Origin: JBMNCR01 sp049366695
GTDB lineage: Bacteria; Bacillota; Clostridia; Eubacteriales; Alkalibacteraceae
Assembly: GCA_049366695.1 (NCBI GenBank)
Contig: JBMNCR010000043.1
Location: 1-26,267 of the forward strand
Direction of reading: 5' to 3'
Length of the DNA stretch: 26,267 nucleotides
Shown here: piece by piece, positions 24,360-26,267 of the stretch
How the letters are laid out: the number at the start of each line of letters is the position of its first letter
Position numbering within the stretch: the first letter of the stretch is position 1
The notes under the pieces: generated by a model
Seen by the model: only the letters and a program-made list of their open reading frames with translations
What the model was told of the DNA's origin: nothing
The model's database searches: none
Made by a program: the position numbers and the translations under genes

Positions 24360-24995
24360 TTAATAATGGTAACTAGTATACGTTTTTATAGTGCTATAAC
24401 TCCCACCACTTCTTTTAGTTTGCAAAAGTTCTTTAACCATACGGTAACTGCCATAATACTGAGCATATGTATCTTGATGTATCCTATCAGCTATCGCATA
24501 TGGATCTTTATCTAGTATATCACCAGAAACATTCCATGCTGTTGCAAGATACGCACTCCAATGATAAGCACCTGCTATTATAGACGATAACACCGTTCTT
24601 CCTACTGCATTAGCTTTACGATACCATACTACATTATTTATAGTTCTTCTCCTAATCTTTGTCCATGATAAAGTATATTTAGTAGAAATACTTGACAATT
24701 CGCTTTGATATATTTGTTCAGGTTCTTTTATTATTTCGTATTTAAATATCTTGCCATTAGAAATAGCATAATTTTTATCTTCATGTACTTCAACTTTATC
24801 TTCTAGTTTTCCATTAATATAATAATCATATTGAATTACATTTTGTTCCTTTTCAGACTTTACAATTTTTACAGTATCTCCTTCGCTTTGAAATGTTTTA
24901 CTAGCAATTATTGATCCAGCAGCATGTACAGGCGAAATAACCACTATTGTAATTATACACATTACCGCCATTATTACTAAACACTTCTTTTTCAT
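24360..24995 (-). CDS. Secreted protein of unknown function
   Basis: This 211-residue protein starts with a clear signal peptide (MKKKC, hydrophobic LVIMAVMCIITIVVI, then SPVHA before AGS), with probable cleavage near residue 26. The mature part has a polar region (SEGDTVKIVKSEKEQNVI, YYINGKLEDKVEVHEDKNYA), then TLSWTKIRRRTINNVVWYRK. A small-residue segment AVGRTVLSSIIAGAYHWSAY follows, and the tail is aromatic-rich (DTYAQYYGSYRMV, STIKTYTSYHY). The lone Cys lies in the signal region. AAAGGAG precedes the start. It sits between a terminator and the phage lysis genes and could be phage-borne cargo. I do not recognise the family; the arrangement resembles some secreted bacteriocin-like or colonisation proteins only in general outline. 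Confidence 0.6.
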   Translation of the reverse strand: MKKKCLVIMAVMCIITIVVISPVHAAGSIIASKTFQSEGDTVKIVKSEKEQNVIQYDYYINGKLEDKVEVHEDKNYAISNGKIFKYEIIKEPEQIYQSELSSISTKYTLSWTKIRRRTINNVVWYRKANAVGRTVLSSIIAGAYHWSAYLATAWNVSGDILDKDPYAIADRIHQDTYAQYYGSYRMVKELLQTKRSGGSYSTIKTYTSYHY

Positions 24996-25140
24996 TAAAC
25001 TTCAACTCCTTTATAAAATTAATAAGAAAAGAGTTTTCTTATCCTATATTTTGTTATATTCTACATAAATTTTCATAATCCTTTTTTTAAATTAAAAAAA
25101 GTAATTCTAATTCCTCCTATTGTAAATATTTTCATTCACC

Positions 25141-25713
25141 TTACCATCTAGCTTTTACTCCTCTTACATCTACATGAACATGTGCATCATAGTTGGAACC
25201 AACTCCGCCTTTTGGATTTAATTTCTTACAAACATTCCCTAAATTTTTAACGCTTATACCAGAAATATATATGTCCGCTGCTGTACCATATAGATGCTGA
25301 GAATCTTTTGCAGCTCCTTTTATAGTGGCATTGTATTTTTTACAGCTTATACCTCGGTTTAAATGCACGGATTTATTTCCACATTCTTTCCTTATTTTTT
25401 CTAAGAGTATTAGTAACCCTTCACTTACTTTTACAGGATAACCATTGCAATATTTACCACCACAATTACATTTAAATTCCTCTTTCTTAAAATGAGGGTA
25501 TTTATAAAACATTAGCTCATACCTGGTAATTGGTCCTATTACTCCGTCTTTATAGAGTCCATGTTCTTTTTGAAATTCTAAAGCTGCAGCTTGTGTCTTT
25601 GGTCCAAATTTGCCATCAACTTTAAGTTTTGCTCCTGCTAGATTTAAAGCTTTTTGGTCTTTTTTTACTTGTAATCCTCTACTTCCGAATAAACTTAATT
25701 TTGTTTTTGCCAT
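25141..25713 (-). CDS. Phage endolysin: peptidoglycan-binding domain plus M15-type peptidase
   Basis: This 190-residue enzyme would cut peptide links in peptidoglycan at host lysis. Residues about 10-68 form a PG_binding_1 domain (LKVDGKFGPKTQAAALEFQK, DGVIGPITR). Residues about 75-190 are a zinc peptidase of the M15/DD-carboxypeptidase-like type. Ligand motifs are SQHLYGTAADI (His and Asp) and HVHVDVRG (His). The usual S-G-Y-R-C is here NRGISCKKYN. A CNCGGKYCNG cysteine cluster lies between the domains. No signal peptide is visible, as expected with a holin partner. The start overlaps the holin stop by one base (TAATG), so the two are translated together. Confidence 0.88.
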   Translation of the reverse strand: MAKTKLSLFGSRGLQVKKDQKALNLAGAKLKVDGKFGPKTQAAALEFQKEHGLYKDGVIGPITRYELMFYKYPHFKKEEFKCNCGGKYCNGYPVKVSEGLLILLEKIRKECGNKSVHLNRGISCKKYNATIKGAAKDSQHLYGTAADIYISGISVKNLGNVCKKLNPKGGVGSNYDAHVHVDVRGVKARW

Positions 25714-26114
25714 TATTTCATATCTCCTTTTTCACTTAATATTTCAATAGCATTTTTAATCGCTGGTGGAAAATCTGCACCCATGCGCCCAGCATTCTCT
25801 ATAATGCTTAAAAGTTCGTTAGCTAAATAAAAGTAAATCGCAGCTATCATAAAGATTTCTGTTCCAAGTGCTACATCAATTAAATGTGCTATAGCCACAA
25901 ATGCAAAAATCATTATTTTTTTAGCAATACCTTTAAATCCAACAGATGATGAAAGTTTCCCGTCAATTCTAGCAGCCATCCATCCAGTAATACAATCAAT
26001 TACCACAAACGTAAGCAAAATCCCTAACAAAGATGACCACCCTCCAAATAAATAAGTAATGACTGTGCCTATAACGGCAACAGCAGTTTTAAAATATGTT
26101 CCCATGTGTTCCAT
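25713..26114 (-). CDS. Phage holin (TcdE/phage_holin_4 family)
   Basis: This 133-residue membrane protein opens the cytoplasmic membrane for the endolysin. Three hydrophobic segments can be seen: about residues 9-38 (VAVIGTVITYLF through LGILLTFVVIDCITGWMAA), 63-85 (KIMIFAFVAIAHLIDVAL) and 87-103 (IFMIAAIYFYLANELLS). SSVGFKGIAKK and NELLSIIENAGRMG are typical of the clostridial holin family that includes TcdE. AGAGGAG precedes the start. A terminator upstream (26144-26165) separates it from the preceding partial gene, so the lysis pair probably has its own promoter or depends on read-through. Confidence 0.88.
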   Translation of the reverse strand: MEHMGTYFKTAVAVIGTVITYLFGGWSSLLGILLTFVVIDCITGWMAARIDGKLSSSVGFKGIAKKIMIFAFVAIAHLIDVALGTEIFMIAAIYFYLANELLSIIENAGRMGADFPPAIKNAIEILSEKGDMK

Positions 26115-26143
26115 TTAATTTTTCTCCTCTCTAATTAAGTAAT

Positions 26144-26165
26144 AAAAAAAACACCCTCAGGTGCC
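26144..26165 (-). terminator. Rho-independent terminator upstream of the holin
   Basis: On the minus strand GGCACC, loop TGAG and GGTGTT form a 6-bp stem with two wobble pairs, followed by a run of about seven T residues. It terminates the partial gene at the right edge. Confidence 0.75.
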
Positions 26166-26202
26166 ATTTGAAAATTTACTGTTATTTTTTACTCTAGTCG
26201 GT

Positions 26203-26267
26203 TTACGAGTATAATGCATAAAATGTATAATCATCTAAAACTTCTTGAGAATTCAAAGCTTTATCAT
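26203..26267 (-). CDS. C-terminal end of a gene cut by the window edge, probably phage
   Basis: A minus-strand frame enters from the right edge and reads DKALNSQEVLDDYTFYALYS before TAA at 26203-26205. It lies directly upstream of a terminator and the holin gene, the usual place of a small late phage gene. Too short to assign. Confidence 0.45.
   Translation of the reverse strand, partial: DKALNSQEVLDDYTFYALYS

Noticed and set aside
1..26267. CRISPR arrays, tRNA and rRNA genes
   Set aside because: No regularly spaced direct repeats, cloverleaf-like segments or rRNA-like conserved stretches were noticed on either strand.

Overview
The base composition is very AT-rich, the ribosome binding sites are strong AGGAGG types, and the gene families (corrinoid methyl-transfer proteins, TetR regulators, a clostridial-type holin and endolysin) point to an anaerobic low-GC Firmicute, most likely a Clostridium relative or acetogen-like member of the Clostridia. 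This is inferred from gene content. No rRNA or tRNA gene was recognised.

Layout. Positions 1-2600 are a decayed border: a TetR gene, a deleted flavin-dependent (Old Yellow Enzyme/BaiCD-type) oxidoreductase, an antisense corrinoid-protein remnant and an IS91-like remnant. Positions 2578-20411 form a corrinoid methyl-transfer island: two TetR genes, a GPH-type symporter, two complete corrinoid proteins, seven complete uroporphyrinogen-decarboxylase-superfamily (UroD) methyltransferase-like genes, a fragment of an eighth, a frameshifted OFA-type MFS transporter, an IS3-like remnant, and several strong promoters, operators and hairpins. Positions 20420-23340 are a graveyard (SatD, DUF3307-like and peroxiredoxin remnants) with a few very small ORFs. 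From 23762 to the right edge there are a zinc-ribbon membrane protein, a secreted protein of unknown function and a phage lysis module (holin and M15-type endolysin), which looks like a prophage edge or remnant.

How the genes may work together. In known systems a substrate-specific methyltransferase moves a methyl group from a methylated substrate (methoxylated aromatics, methanol, methylamines, betaines) to the cobalt of a small corrinoid protein, and a second methyltransferase passes it on to tetrahydrofolate or coenzyme M. The island has many possible first-step enzymes and two corrinoid carriers. I see no pterin-binding (MtrH/MtvA-like) methyltransferase and no RamA-like corrinoid-activating ferredoxin, so those functions would have to come from elsewhere. 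The UroD paralogs fall into three groups by their predicted metal-site motif: H-x-C with a late Cys, H-x-D with a late Cys, and F-x-E without the late Cys.

The most unusual part is 13336-14984. A consensus promoter abuts a 28-bp perfect palindrome, next to a divergent TetR gene. It drives an 80-residue corrinoid protein with its cobalamin-binding core deleted in frame, a UroD-like protein lacking the canonical zinc ligands, and a 44-residue ORF, ending in a hairpin. A decayed second copy of the last two elements lies at 16633-17083.
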